From Ceratothoa steindachneri (lineage: Eukaryota; Arthropoda; Malacostraca; Isopoda; Cymothoidae), in NCBI GenBank assembly GCA_963969495.1, contig OZ018323.1, positions 66,530,460-66,594,459 of the forward strand: DNA of 64,000 nucleotides, read 5' to 3'. Below the pieces are notes generated by a model. It did no database searches, had not been told where the DNA came from, and saw only the letters and a list, made by a program, of their open reading frames with translations. This document shows positions 35,702-48,700 of the stretch, piece after piece (positions within the stretch are counted from its first letter, which is position 1; every line of letters starts with the position of its first letter). Made by a program: the position numbers and the translations under genes.

Positions 35702-36660
35702 GTGGAGGTTTTAACTATTGCATGAATGATTTTGACTTTAGATAGCAAATGTAATAGTCAGTTCATGCATAAATTTTGTTGTGTCTGGTTTTGACTGATC
35801 GTACCTTAACGAGAACGTGGATTTGAACTCTCCAGCTATCATGTGAATGTAATGATTCAAGTTAACAAAATAGGATATATTATAATCTTACAATAATCTA
35901 TGATTTGAAGTTATTATTATAAAAGAGTCAATTCAATAACGGAGAGGATATTTATGGGATACAAATTGAATGCTATACAGAGAATATTGAAGGATACATA
36001 GATGATTTAAGTTGAAATGGAATACAAGTTATGCGTACAGAATGCTAACCTGTGATCGTACCAGAAGAAAATCTTAGAGATTGAAATTAAGGAAATTAAA
36101 GAAATTTATTCTCTGTCTTTGAGGGATGTGAGTAAATACTAATTGAATTGTTATAATGAAGCTAGAAGCTAGGATGGGATAGTAAAGACGAGATTTAAAA
36201 TTGCGCGCGTGCAACATGAATGGCAGCGTGAGTTCCCTAATCCCACGTTTCCGTACGATTGATTTATTTTCGATAATTAGCGAATGGAGAAATTAAACTG
36301 GTTATTTTGGGTGGAGGGAGAATACTAAAGGTCTGGTATTAAAGTCTAAGCACCATTTTTATGTAGAAGTTCTAACTATGGCATGAATAAAATTACATAA
36401 ATTTTGTTCTTTTGGTTTGGACTGATCGTACCTTAACGATAACGTGGATTTGAACCCTCCTGGCTATCATGGGGATGTAATGATTCAAGTTAACAAAAAT
36501 AAGATATAATCTTACAATAATCTATGATTTGAAGTTATTATTATACGAAAATCAATTCAATAACGGAGAGGATATTTATGGGATACAAATTGAATGTTAT
36601 ACAGAGAATATTGAAGGATACATAGATGATTTAAGTTGAAATGGAATATAAGTTATGCGT
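35702..36660. repeat. Pair of ~310-340-bp direct repeats, LTR-like
   Basis: 35702-36044 and 36357-36660 share long blocks such as AACGGAGAGGATATTTATGG and TTGAAGGATACATAGATGAT. Sequence further right (36740-36770, and 37690-37725 with TTATAGGAATG...GGGCATTACTAT) resembles the gypsy LTR at 18617-19462. The region is probably a rearranged LTR of a related family. Confidence 0.6.
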
Positions 36661-37029
36661 TTGGAAAGTTAATATTTGAAAGCACGCAACGAGAATGGTG
36701 TGTTCACAGGTGTATATAAATATGTAATTATGTAACTACACGACTAATGATGGAATGTGAATTGGGGTCTTTAAATAAGAGGAAGAACAGGAATTTTTGC
36801 AGAGAATGAGTGGAAGAGGAATTTCTATTGACCTTTCTTTGGAGCTACACAGTGCAGGAGTGGACCTTAAAAGGCGATTCAAGGCAGATGGCGAAAGGCG
36901 TGTGTTTGTATATGTGTTCGTGTAAGGAAAAATCTTGTATAAAAGGGATTTTGTCGTATTGGTGGTGATGTTACATAGAAATAATTTATTCTTGTCACAG
37001 AGTAATTGATTGATTATATTTGATGCTAG

Positions 37030-37455
<426 letters not shown>

Positions 37456-37591
37456 GTATTTATAATCATCTACACAAGGTTTCTGCATTTTCTTTCTGTC
37501 TTTAAATTTTATTTGAAAGACAGAAAATAAAAATAGCATAGCCCTGTGGTGGTTGTATAATCACCCACAGATCCTGTAGTTGCTCCTTCTT

Positions 37592-37593
<2 letters not shown>

Positions 37594-37671
<78 letters not shown>
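37594..37671. repeat. (TA)n microsatellite
   Basis: About 78 bases of TA repeat, 140 bases right of the hairpin. Confidence 0.97.
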
Positions 37672-37676
<5 letters not shown>

Positions 37677-37849
37677 TCTAGGATTATTATTTATAGGAAT
37701 GTCCCGGAGGGCATTACTATGCCTGTATATCTTCCGCTCCATCTCTTATGCATCCCTTTCCTTTCCCTGACCCTCCCTGTGTTCTTGCATTTCCCTGACC
37801 ACTATCAGTAGCTATTTTCTCTCCTGCAATGATCTAACGATACTATATA

Positions 37850-38650
37850 ATTCCTGCCACAAGACGTCAACCTCAGACCGGATTAGACGGAGTGGAGTTC
37901 ATCCAATGCCTCATTACCCCCAAATCCATTCCATACATCTACAAACACTAATCCGACTCATCACACAGGTCTTTCACATAGTCATTCAGTCCCATTGCAC
38001 GAGACCACCATTCTATCCACACATCCAATCTCCGAAGCACACCTGAAACAACGCCTTTCAGTCATCATTTCTATTAACCTTTTGTACCTCTGTGGTAACT
38101 CACATGAACCCACCTTCCTTACATCATTTACTCCCTCATGTATAACCCCAACTGAATCCCTCTCACACCCAGATACCAGGCTATCATACCTCTCATACAC
38201 ATCATTTACACTAGCACCCTTCCATTTGCTCGCACTCAACTTCCTATCTAAATATTTAATCTGAGAATCGCCCATCACAAGCACCTCAGTACTCCTCCTA
38301 GTCCTCTTAGGCCTAGCTTTACCCGCCCTCCTGTTCTCATTCAAACTGCCACTTATTCCACTTTCTGCGACAACCACATAAGACAAATCGCTTTCAACCT
38401 CTTCTTCTCTCAGGATATCGAATCTGTTAGTCAACGTAACTGGTTCCATGTTCCTCTTACTCAGACACATAACCAGTCCTAACCTTCTTTTCTATCCATA
38501 TTCACCCACCATTCATCTTCACTTACATCAGTAACTTTCTCTAAGGTCCTTAGTGTACGCCTCCCTTCCACCCTCCTGGTCCCAGCCACATTCTTCATAT
38601 TATGTACACTCAAATCCCCTCTCACTTCATTCACCAACTCACTTAATCTC
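37850..38650 (-). pseudogene. CR1-like LINE ORF1 with SGNH-hydrolase-like domain
   Basis: The 38470-37982 ORF (minus) reads VTLTNRFDILREEE, then VLVMGDSQIKYLDRKLSAS (GDS block) and HEGVNDVRKVGS (G-x-N-D block). Frame-shifted sequence continues to about 37850 with FVDVWNGFGG. An esterase-like SGNH domain is known in ORF1 proteins of many CR1-group LINEs. The upstream part (38650-38470) is decayed. Confidence 0.7.
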
Positions 38651-39521
38651 TTGTTCATTACGCAACCAACTCACCTCCTATACAAAGCCACATTCGCACG
38701 AGTCACATTACCCAAGGGGCATTCAGATACATTTGCTCTTCTTCCAACACAACGAAAATTACAGATTCCGTACACCATACACACTACTTATATAAAAGGG
38801 CATCCTCACTTCATCCAAAGCGACATCCATACTGAGAAAACTTTTCAAAACCCTTTAATTAAGCAATCAAGAGAAGTGAACGAAAATGGGAAGAAAATTA
38901 AGCCTCTCTGAAACCTAAACAAACGTGAACTATTTAATTTAAAATAAATTAAAAATTCCTTGAATATTTTGTCTAACACTCAATGTTAACTATCTTCCAG
39001 AACTTAAATATATTACATCGAAAAACAGACAAACAAAAAACGTCATTGAAAAGAGAGCTCGCTAAGAACACGTCCGATAGCTACCGCTGCCGTTTGGTCA
39101 ATGCTATTCTATTATGCTTGCTTGATTTAGTTACTAGTTCAGCTTCTTCATTGAAGAACTTTTGGAGAGATTCATAGTTGGAGATCGCATATTGATAACC
39201 CTGGGATTTGCAGACGACATAGTTCCGGTTAGTGAAACAGCAGAGGGTCTGCAGAGACTTTTGAATGTGGTGTACAAGTATGGGAAAGAATGGAGAGTAA
39301 AATTTAGTAGAGGAAAGTGCAAAATAATGATATTTGGAGAAAGAAGAAATGAAGGATGGATCCTAGGAAATGCCATCCTATAAGTGGTAAATAATTCTAG
39401 ATACCTTGGTATGACAGTCTGCAACCAGATGGATATATTTGAGAAGCATAAGAGACAAAATGAGGTAAATATGCTAAAAATGACTGGCATGCTGAGGAAC
39501 ATCGCGACTAAGTAAGCAACT

Positions 39522-40493
39522 GAGTTTAAAATCATAAGAGAACTATGGAAAAGATCCAAAACAAAGTGGCAAGAATAGCACTAGTAGCCAATCCTAATGT
39601 AGCAGTAGAGGCACTGAGATGAGAAATGGGCTGGAATAGGTATGAAGACAGGGTGGCAAAGATGAAAGAAAATTATAAGTTGAGACCTCACGGGATGCAA
39701 ATAGAGACCTGGGCAGCCTATGTGAGGAACATGCTATAGGTTTTGAGTGAATATTGCGTCAATATTGTAGATAGCTCTGATCACAATAAACATCCAACCT
39801 ATATTACGTTATTCAAAGGAATGAAGTTAAATGCTAACGTGAAGTCTGAATTTTGAAGACGAATTTTCTTAGGCCTAAACCTAGGCGTCGTTGAGGAAAA
39901 CGTATTAAAAAACAAAGAGTTAATAAAAATATATATTGTTGAATAAACAGTTAAATTTTTTAAAAGTGAATTTATACAGTAGCAGTTTGATTGGATTGAA
40001 TTTACGCGTATGAATTAAATTTGCATGAGTTAACAAGAATGGATTTACAATTGATAAATATGAAATGTTAAATAGATTATAAATTGGGAAATTGATTGAC
40101 AATTTGTAATTGATTTAGTTGATAAATAGTAATTGGTTGATTGCAATTAAATTGGTAATTCGATTGGTAATTATTATTTTGTAATTGTTAAATAGATTAG
40201 GGTTTCAAAATGTTTATGGGATGATAAATAGATTGATATGTATAAATAGATTATATTGGATAAATATATTATAATGGAGTTGGAACGGTCTGTAAATGAG
40301 AAAAGAATCACGCATTAAATCGAAATTCTTTTGGCAAATGTTTAGCTAAACAAATTACAATCCAAATATTTCAGACCTGATTTACCAATGGGAGGACAAC
40401 GAATGAACGAACCTCGTGGTTAATTTTAAGACGCTTGGGAGTCGGGTGTACCAATCTCGATTTAAGTCATGGTTTCCAACCCTTCTTGAAAAG

Positions 40494-40589
<96 letters not shown>

Positions 40590-40800
40590 TAAAATGATAA
40601 GAGAACAGTGGAAAAATATCCAAAACGAAGTGGCAAGAATAGCACTATGAGCCAATCCCTATGTAGCAGTAGAAGCACCCAGAGGAGAAATGGGCTCGAG
40701 TAGGTATGAAGAGAGGGTGGCAAAGATGAAAGAAAATTATAAGTTGAGACTGCAAGGGATGGGAATATAGACCTGGGTAAGATATGTGTATGTTGCCTAC
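39522..40800. repeat. Direct duplication of ~215 bp in LINE
   Basis: 39522-39738 and 40587-40800 are similar copies of the LINE thumb region (shared GTGGCAAAGATGAAAGAAAA). The spacer is LTR-like AT-rich sequence (39880-40440) and a TA array, so two LINE copies or an old duplication separated by insertions are possible. Confidence 0.75.
40495..40586. repeat. (TA)n microsatellite
   Basis: About 92 bases of TA repeat directly abutting the second LINE copy. Confidence 0.97.
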
Positions 40801-41091
40801 GATATGACTGAGTGGCGCAAAAAGATAATGAGTGTGGATACAAAGTATGAATTGGAAGCAATCTATATAGAGGATAGAGTAAAGGGAAAACTGAAGCAGA
40901 AAATATTAAATTAAGGAGACAGGTTATGGAGAAGAGGAAAAAATGGCAAGAGTACTCTGAATCTATACAGAGGCCTAAAGGAGCCATGCATTGAGGATAT
41001 ATATGATGAGAGTTTTGCAAGACAGCTACTATTCAAGGCACGGACTGGATCTTTGGAGGGAAAGGGGCGAACATATAGATGAAATGGAGGA

Positions 41092-42655
41092 GATAACATA
41101 ACATAACATAACATAATTACACGGATGACAAAAGCCACAAGGGCCTATCAAAGGTCATCCGCCTCCGTCAAAACCCACCCACAAAAAGCACCATCACCAG
41201 GGGAAGACAAAATCAAAGTCCCCCACAATATAATATAACGGATGACAAAAGCCACAAGGGCTCATCATAGGTCATCCGAGTCAAGCGGCCTCTTTTTCAA
41301 GGCACCCAAACTCCCAGGAAAACTACATCCAGAGGATTGCATCCAGAAACAAGGGTATCACCAATCAAGGCTTGTCAAGAACTAAATCATGCAGCTATAG
41401 ATATATACAAACAATATTAATATATACAAAACTTAGGAACCATCACAACCTTCCCTTCCCATAAACTCATCCAACCTACTCTTAAATACATTTAGATTTG
41501 GACTACCTACTACCCTCTGCGGCAATTTGTTCCAGAAGTCTACCACTCTATTGGTGAAAAAATATTTTCTTAAATCCAACCTACACCCTTGCTTTTTAAT
41601 TTTCAAGTGGTGACCTCTAGTTCGATTTCCATCATCTAACTCAAAAAACTTGCTAACATCCAATTTATCTATCCCGGAAAAATTTTTAAAGAGCTCAATC
41701 ATATCCCCTCTCACACACCTCCTTTCGAACGAGAACATATTTAATACCCTCAGTCTATCTTCATATTCAAGGTGCCTCAGGGAAGGAATAATCTTTGTTG
41801 CCCTCCGTTGCACTGACTCAAGAAGGTTAATATCGTGTCTAAAATGTGGGGACCATGCCTGTATACAGTACTCTAGATGTGGCCTAACATAAGAGTTATA
41901 GAGTTTAAGAATAACCTCCTTACTTTTGTAACTGACATTTCTCTTAATAAAACCCAGCACTCTATTTGCCCTATTTCTTGCTTCAATACACTGCTTAGAA
42001 AACCTTAATGACTTATCTATTACTACTCCTAGATCTTTCTCATCCTCTACTGAGCTCAGCCAATGCCCATCCATTTCATAGTTAAATTCTCTATTATCTT
42101 TTCCCATGTTAATAACTTTGCACTTATCAAGGTTGAAAGTCATTTGACACTTATGTGCCCAGGATAACAATTTATTTAAGTCCCCCTGCACTTTAAAATT
42201 ATCATCAATATCTTTAACTACAGCTGCTAATTTGGTATCATCCGCAAAAATTGACACTTTATTATTAACTGCCTCCCCAAGATCGTTTATATAGATGACA
42301 AATAATAATGGAACGAGAACTGATCCCTGAGGAACCCCACTGATAACATCCCTCCACTCTGACTTTACACCATTTAGCACTACCCTTTACTTCCTGTCTT
42401 TCAGCCACTCAGCTATCCAATTTGAAACACCCCCACATATCCCAATCATTTTTAATTTATGAACTAGTCTCCTGTGTGGTACCTTATCAAATGCTTTACT
42501 AAAATCTAAGTAAATTATATCTACATTCTCTCCCTTATCTACTTGATCTGTTACAAACTCCAGAAAGTCTAGTAAGTTAGTCAAACATGATCTACCTGAT
42601 CTAAACCCATGCTGAGCATCGCTGATTAACCCTCCCTCTCTAGATGTTGGCAAAT
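41092..42655 (-). mobile_element. CR1-like LINE, 5'-truncated, best-preserved copy
   Basis: The minus-strand 3' end carries a (TTATG)n tail (CATAA repeats at 41096-41118). The 3' UTR is 41119-41432 and RT is 41433-42653. It is inserted in the plus-strand LINE at 39134-42930, separating that LINE's zinc motif from its RT. A second partial copy of the terminus (ACGGATGACAAAAGCC) lies at 41239. Confidence 0.9.
41433..42653 (-). pseudogene. CR1-like reverse transcriptase with one nonsense codon
   Basis: 42653-42387 reads AQHGFRSGRSCLTNLL and IIYLDFSKAFDKVPHRRL. The only break is an in-frame TAA at 42387-42389. 42386-41433 continues in the same frame with SGVPQGSVLVPLLFVIYIND, IFADDTKLAAVV (catalytic DD intact), RANRVLGFIKRN and YNSYVRPHLEYCI, ending VVDFWNKLPQRVVGS. 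About 407 codons. This single stop suggests fairly recent activity of the family. Confidence 0.92.
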
Positions 42656-42930
42656 CTATGTGAGTGGTGCATATTGGGGCAGATTGAATTTATAGAACAT
42701 TTGATTATGGAGTGTGTATGCCACAGTCTGGAGAGGGAGAAATTGAAAAAAGAATTGGTGATTGAGCTGAAATGAGAAAAGTGGGTGGAGGTGGGGAGAA
42801 TGGAAGATTATGGAATGAGTGTGGTGCGAGGATTTGAGTGTGGAAAAAGATATAGGCGACAAGAGAATATGATTGGTAAGAGCAACAAAGAAATTGTTGC
42901 AGTGTGTATGGAAGAAGAGAAATGAATAAG
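42656..42930 (+). pseudogene. C-terminal zinc motif of the interrupted LINE
   Basis: It reads CEWCILGQIEFIEHLIMEC (C-x2-C...H-x4-C), then LEREKLKKEL, the usual C-terminal zinc motif of LINE ORF2. It is collinear with the plus-strand RT that stops at 41080, across the inserted CR1-like copy. Confidence 0.72.
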
Positions 42931-42934
42931 GGTA

Positions 42935-43492
42935 ATTAATATCTCTTCTCTCCACATAAAATAAATGCCATATCCCGATACAAAGGGCGGCTCAACAACT
43001 TGAACCAGAGCCTGGTAATTTCTTGTTAAATTTACTATCTACAATTTTGCAAGGAGTGAGTTAGAGTTTTGATGGAAATGAGGGAGACTAATTAAGAATT
43101 TAAGCATATAGATTTTTAAGGACCTTAAGATCACTACTGTTACAAAAGGATAGGAACGAAGTATCCATGCAAGTGAAATGTCCTTTGCTGAAACTGAATT
43201 GAACATACCAACTAAAAACAAAAGGCATAAAATTCACGCAACTACTATTGATAGAATTTATAACGTCTACTGTTTTACAAGATGGCGTCAACAACATTAA
43301 AAAGATTAACTAATGAAGGTAGTGATTATCGATGCTTATTTCTCATTTTGGCTTTGATTAAATTTATTATCACATTACTTTTAGAATTTATGGGTGTGAA
43401 TTATATGTATATTTCAGGTGAAATAGGGGCAAATGGAACATTGTGTTTGTATCAGAAACCCTCCTGAAATCATATTGCTGCCTTGATCCGCC
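42935..43492. other. No recognised feature
   Basis: AT-rich sequence with short ORFs only. No repeat partner in the window. Confidence 0.3.
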
Positions 43493-43562
43493 TAACATAA
43501 CATAATTTCACGGATGACAAAAGCCACAAGGGCCTATCAAAGGTCATCCGCATCTGTCAAAA
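43493..43562 (-). mobile_element. Short 3' end of CR1-like LINE
   Basis: CTAACATAACATAATTTCAC then GGATGACAAAAGCCACAAGG: the same terminus as the larger copies, about 70 bases long. Confidence 0.85.
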
Positions 43563-43673
43563 ATCTGGGTAAAAATTTGGATAATGGCTAACCAGAATTC
43601 CTCCCACTGACGAGTCTGAGAAAAGAGCATTGAACAATAATGGTCATCTTACACAGCACTGCTAAAAATTACT

Positions 43674-43994
43674 GGTAAATATGTAGATTAGCGGCCCGGG
43701 CGAAAAAAAATTTGTGTGTAAATTTTATCGTTCACTCGTGTTGGAATATTCATGCGCGTTTGAGTCCTTTTCGAATTATTATTCTATAAACAATTAGGAT
43801 TATATACTGGGGGGCTGGGCCCCCAAGACCCACCCCAATTTAATGAAACTCAGGATCATCATAGTGTAGTCCCCCCATTGTGTTTACCCCCACACGAGCC
43901 GTCAACTTAAATGTACTCCAAAGACGTGAAACATTTTGGAACATGGACAAAATAGTACGTCCCATCATTCGCGCTGATAATCTACATATTTACC
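43674..43994. mobile_element. Merlin-type MITE
   Basis: The 321-bp element starts GGTAAATATGTAGAT and ends ATCTACATATTTACC, flanked by the exact 8-bp duplication AAATTACT (43666-43673, 43995-44002). The termini and the GGGGGGCTG-containing interior are shared with the larger element at 44369-45505. Confidence 0.88.
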
Positions 43995-44223
43995 AAATTA
44001 CTATCTAACATGGGAGTGAGCATTAACCCTCTGACAGATGTTCTGGAAGAGGCCTAGGCCTGTGCCTCCATCTCAATAGTCTGTTTGCTGTTATCAATTT
44101 TGCTGCAAGGGCTGGATATTTGGCTAATTGTGTAGAGTATGGCCGGATCCTCTCATCTGGAATATCCTACACATATTTCTGTGTAATTTTTTTGGTAAAG
44201 TTGAAGAATGATTACTTGGGTGT

Positions 44224-44368
44224 TTATATATATTTGTATATGTATTTGGTTACCAACATGTATCCATCAATTCCATAGCTTTTCACCTTTGTCAGTAGCC
44301 TCTTTTGGGGCACTCTGTTGAAGGCCTTCATGAAGTTACAGTATATGGCATCTACAGATAATTCTTCA
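44224..44368 (-). pseudogene. LINE RT fragment
   Basis: On the minus strand it reads VDAIYCNFMKAFNRVPQKRLL and VKSYGIDGY, the RT motif D-x-x-KAFDxVP with mutations. The Merlin-type element interrupts it on the right. Confidence 0.75.
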
Positions 44369-45505
44369 GTAAACATGTAGACGAGTGGCCTGGCCGGAAA
44401 AATTATTTTTGTGTAAATATTATCGTTCACCCTTGTTCGAATATTCATGCACGTTTGAGTTTTCTTCGAATGATAGCTGCCGCCATTTTTTGTATTAAAA
44501 AAATTCCTGAAAGTAAATGAACCAAAAATGTTATTTACCTAGGCCATTTTTTTAACAAAATTGCCTGAAAAAAACAAACGAAACACGCTGTTTCTGTACT
44601 AATTGCAGTGGTTATACTTCCGAAATAGCGAAGAGGAAAGCCTATTTATTTTGCGCGTCTGTGTCCTATTCGAAATCTAGCTGACTTGAATCACGTTTTA
44701 TTTTCAAGCATCTAAATTCAAAGTTAGGGTTCACATCTAATGCTCGGCCACAAATGTCGCATTCGCTTTTAATTCGCACTAAATTATAAACATCCAAAAA
44801 GGTGTTTAATTTATCTTTATCAGAAACTAGGGTTAATAATTCCGCAATAGACGCCGGACAAAGTTCACAATTCGATACTATTTTCACGTCTGATTGATCA
44901 TTTTCAAACTGCGTAAAATGGGGAATGTTTGACACCCAAACTGCTAAAAAACAAGTAGTTCCTTGAAATGATCTAGCTAATTACATCTAAATGTATAAAA
45001 GAAGGTAATAAAAATAGTAAAATGGGGAAAAATATATTGACAAATAAAAATGACCCCAAATGAGGATAATAAAAAGCTATTAAGTGGGAAAAAATTGAAA
45101 TCAAGCATTTATGACATCATTACCCCCCCCCCCCTCCCAACCCATATTATAATTCGCAAAACGATTGAAGACGCTGACATGATGTAGTTAAAGCATTGAC
45201 TGGAACAGGAGCTGCCAAGTGTAGGCCATGAATGGTCTTTTGCAGTCTCCTTCTTTTCTTATGTTCTTATGTTCTTACTTCTGTACTAGTCAGAAGATTA
45301 TAACAATTAGGATTATATATTGGGGGGCTGTGCCCCCCAGACCCCCCCAATTGAATGAAACTCAGGATATTCATAGTGTGGTCCCCCCCTTGTGTTTACC
45401 CCCACATGAGCCGTCCCCTTAAATGTACTCAAACATGAAACATTTTGGAACACAGACAAAAATAGTACATTTTATCGGCCGTGCCGCTTGTCTACATATT
45501 TACCA
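44369..45505 (-). mobile_element. Merlin-type transposon, internally deleted
   Basis: The ends GTAAACATGTAGAC and GTCTACATATTTACC are flanked by ATTCTTCA (44361-44368, 45506-45513); 9 bp if the neighbouring A is counted. The 44935-44666 ORF (minus) has CELCPASIAELL, then CDICGRALDVNPNFEFRC, like the N-terminal zinc region of ISXO2/Merlin transposases. The catalytic domain is missing. A short LINE tail (45188-45283) is inserted. Confidence 0.75.
45188..45283 (+). mobile_element. Short LINE 3' end with TTCTTATG tail
   Basis: GAGCTGCCAAGTGTAGGCC, then a tail of TTCTTATG repeats, resembling the 3' terminus of a different CR1-group family as I remember it. Severely truncated. Confidence 0.5.
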
Positions 45506-45740
45506 ATTCTTCATCAATGGACTCTGTTCATTTGTCTACTTGGGAAGAAAAAAGAAAGTTTGAGAGTGTTCAGCCAAAGCTGATTCAGTTATCTGATCTT
45601 ATCTTCCAACATTCCCATATTTGATGAATAAATTCTTTGTTCTCCCAACTTCTCACATCTGCTGAATAAACTATTTGAGTACTTTTTACATTTTTTTTTA
45701 GGATAAATTAAACCTTCCCAGAGGTTTTGATTTAACTATA

Positions 45741-48700
45741 GGGTCATTCCATCCGAATTCAACAAGGGACATTTAGTCACCATCACCGATTTTGATGAAA
45801 ATTGGTATACAGGTTGATTTTGATGAGAGAAAAACAATGAGACACTTCCCAGCCCTCAATTTTGAATAGCTCAAAAGTTATAACCTGTCGAAAGTTGAGA
45901 AAAATTGTCAAATTTCTTGATACCAGCATTGATAAAAAAATTATTTCTCCCTTATTATAGCACATAAAACAATGAATTATGTATTTTTTTTAAGCTTAAG
46001 GGTTGCTCTAAACATTTTTAACAACAAAATTAATTTTTGGTAAAAAAAAATTTGTTTGACCTTAAAGTTCAACTTTTGACCTTTAAAAAAAATATATTGG
46101 TATCAATAAATTTTTGTGTATTTTTTTTAAAAATATATATGCCTTTAGACTACAATATAAGATAAATTTCATTCTGGGTTTTTCATTATATCAGGAGTTA
46201 TGATCAATTTTGTAACCACTGGTATGGCCATTTTTTGCTATCTTCACAAATAATTTTTTTTTATATGCATCTTTGTCATATTAACAGAGTTACGTCATAT
46301 TCACAGAGTTAGTTATCAATTATTAGATGCCTAAGTATTATATTTGAATGCTTTTAATATATACTCGTGTATTAGAATCATTAATTCTATAGATATGTGT
46401 TAAATCCTACCTACAAGAAAAAATGAACTTTCAGTAATTTTTTATTTAAAATTATAAATATTTTTAAAGCTACCTACCTATGTATTTAATTTATAATTTG
46501 CTATGGTCAATGGTGGCAGAGCCACTACCAACAGTTAAGATACCTGCATAACTGCTGGTATCCCCATCGCCTAAGGGGCCACTCCTGATAGCTCAACAAA
46601 AAAGCCACAGGTCCCACCCAACCTCCCAAAATGAATTTATTCTTTTTATAATAATTTAGGAATCAATTTTTTTCTGCATTATTTCTGTTGATTTTAATTG
46701 TTCATTTTTAGATAGTTTGTAAGTTCTTCCTGTTGCTGTTACAGGCTCAACAATGCTCAATATGTCATCTAATGGCAATACTAATACATCTGGTTTTCTT
46801 GGATATTTAAATGAATTTGATGGTCCTTCTGGTTCTAGGAATGTTATTTTAACAGTCATTTTCTCAACATTGGTATCCAATACACACCCTAAGTACCATT
46901 TGTCATCATACTTAACAGTGACAAATCCTTTTACATCCTCCAATAATATTGCCTCTGTATAGGATATTTTCACTTTCTTGAATTCTGATGCAGATGATAT
47001 TGTTTTCACTCTTAGTTAATTTTCATTAACTGGCTCAAAACTGTGTAATTTTGGGGTACCAATTATTGCAGAGGCCTGGTCAAATCTTTCTTGCAAATAA
47101 TTTTTTTCTTCAATGTATTCACTATTTGGGACATATGAAAATTTGATTCCCTTAATGTGTCTTTCAGCAAAATCAAAGAGCTGTTGAGGAGTCATTATCT
47201 GATCATTATATGCTCTTTGCAGGCTAGCTTTTGCTGCTAGTCTTTTTACTGTGCCCCTTACACCATCGCATGGTCCTTTTCCATGAGATGTAGCAAAGAA
47301 ATGCCATTCTGCTTCCAATCCAAAATCTGATTTATGGTGACATAAATTAATAAAGTTTTTAAAATTTTTATATTGTGACGCAGCTCCATCAGAAAAATAT
47401 ATAATTTTTGTTATTGGGAATTTGAGTTCTTTTTTAAAAAATTCAATAAGTTTTTTTTAAATAAATGGACTGCAACTGCAACAGTGTCATGTTTCAAGCA
47501 GTTTGAAATCACAACAAAACTTATGTGTTGTTTCCCCAGCTTCTTTGTAGTAGGAAAGAAAGGGATGTAATGTAGCTTGGGAGTTATTCCAGTGGTACCC
47601 TTGTGCTGCATCCTGAAGAAGGAATGAGTAATTTTCAGCAAAATCGCATACTACTAAGATTTCACCATCTTTTAGTTCTTCTTTTTTAGTTGAACAAAAT
47701 TGTGCCTGCTTTTTTGCTATGAAATCATGTTTTTTTAAATTGAGAAGACTTAAGATAAAAGTGTCTATAAATTCTTCAGTTGTTCTTGAAACAAGCTTTA
47801 AAGTTGAGCGATCAGTTGAGAGCCACTGCTTGTAATTTACCTCATCAATCATATTGTCATCCAAAATTTTAGTAACATATAGTTTTAGTTCGTCTATTTT
47901 AGAAAAACATTCTGAGCATTCATCAAAATAGCACTCATAAGTTGGAGGGTCACATGTAATGAATGATAGACATGTTTTTGTAATCATCTAAATGCAGGTC
48001 ACTGTCTTTTGTCAACTGTGGTAGCCTTGTACCAATAATCATCAGTTTAACATTTTGATGATGTGTGCAAACACACACACTGTGAGTTCCTGCACCACCA
48101 GCTAATACACACTCGTTGGGTCTCAGCTCAGCAAATTTTGAAAAGCCAATCTTAGTGTCTGGGTATTTTGTTTTAAATAAATGATAAATTTCTTTTAAAT
48201 TTCCCCAAATTAAGTATTTTTGTTCATGAGTTTTCTGTCCATCTTTTCTAACACTCTTGAAATCTTTTTTCCCTGGCATAATTCTGCTTACTTCTTCATT
48301 TTTATAAAAGTCTTCTACTACTTTAATTGTTTCTGATGGAAATGTACCTTTTCTTTTGCTTGGCAATGACATTATTCCTTCTTCCATTGCTAGTTTTTTA
48401 GCTTGTCTGGCCATGTAATTAGTAACATTAAATTCAGATTTAATTTTGGATAAGCTCCAGCTTTTTGGCAAAACAGTTAAGATTTGCAGCTGCTCAGACC
48501 TTTTACTAGTAGTTTGAAATTTCTCCTTCAGTTGATTTATCATTTCTTCACCATCTTTACTTGATTCTGTTCTAGAAGACTCTGGGTCTTGATCCAAGGG
48601 TAATGGATATTTTGTTGCAGAGCCTACAGTTCTGAGTTTACTTGAAATGGATTTTTGAATTTTATTCATTTTATCTGAACTATATTTTTTTACTACATCC

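Larger units (their letters stand above)
39134..41080 (+). pseudogene. LINE reverse transcriptase C-terminal half, rearranged
   Basis: 39162-39383 (+) reads LITLGFADDIVPVSETAEG (catalytic FADD) and KEWRVKFSRGKCKIMIFGE. Thumb-like sequence follows to about 39860 (NKVARIALVANPNVAVEA). A second copy at 40587-41075 continues further (GEMGSSRYEERVAKMKENYKLR, then RQLLFKARTGSLEG). Its zinc-finger end is at 42660-42930. The clade is not determined and the frames are broken. Confidence 0.78.
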
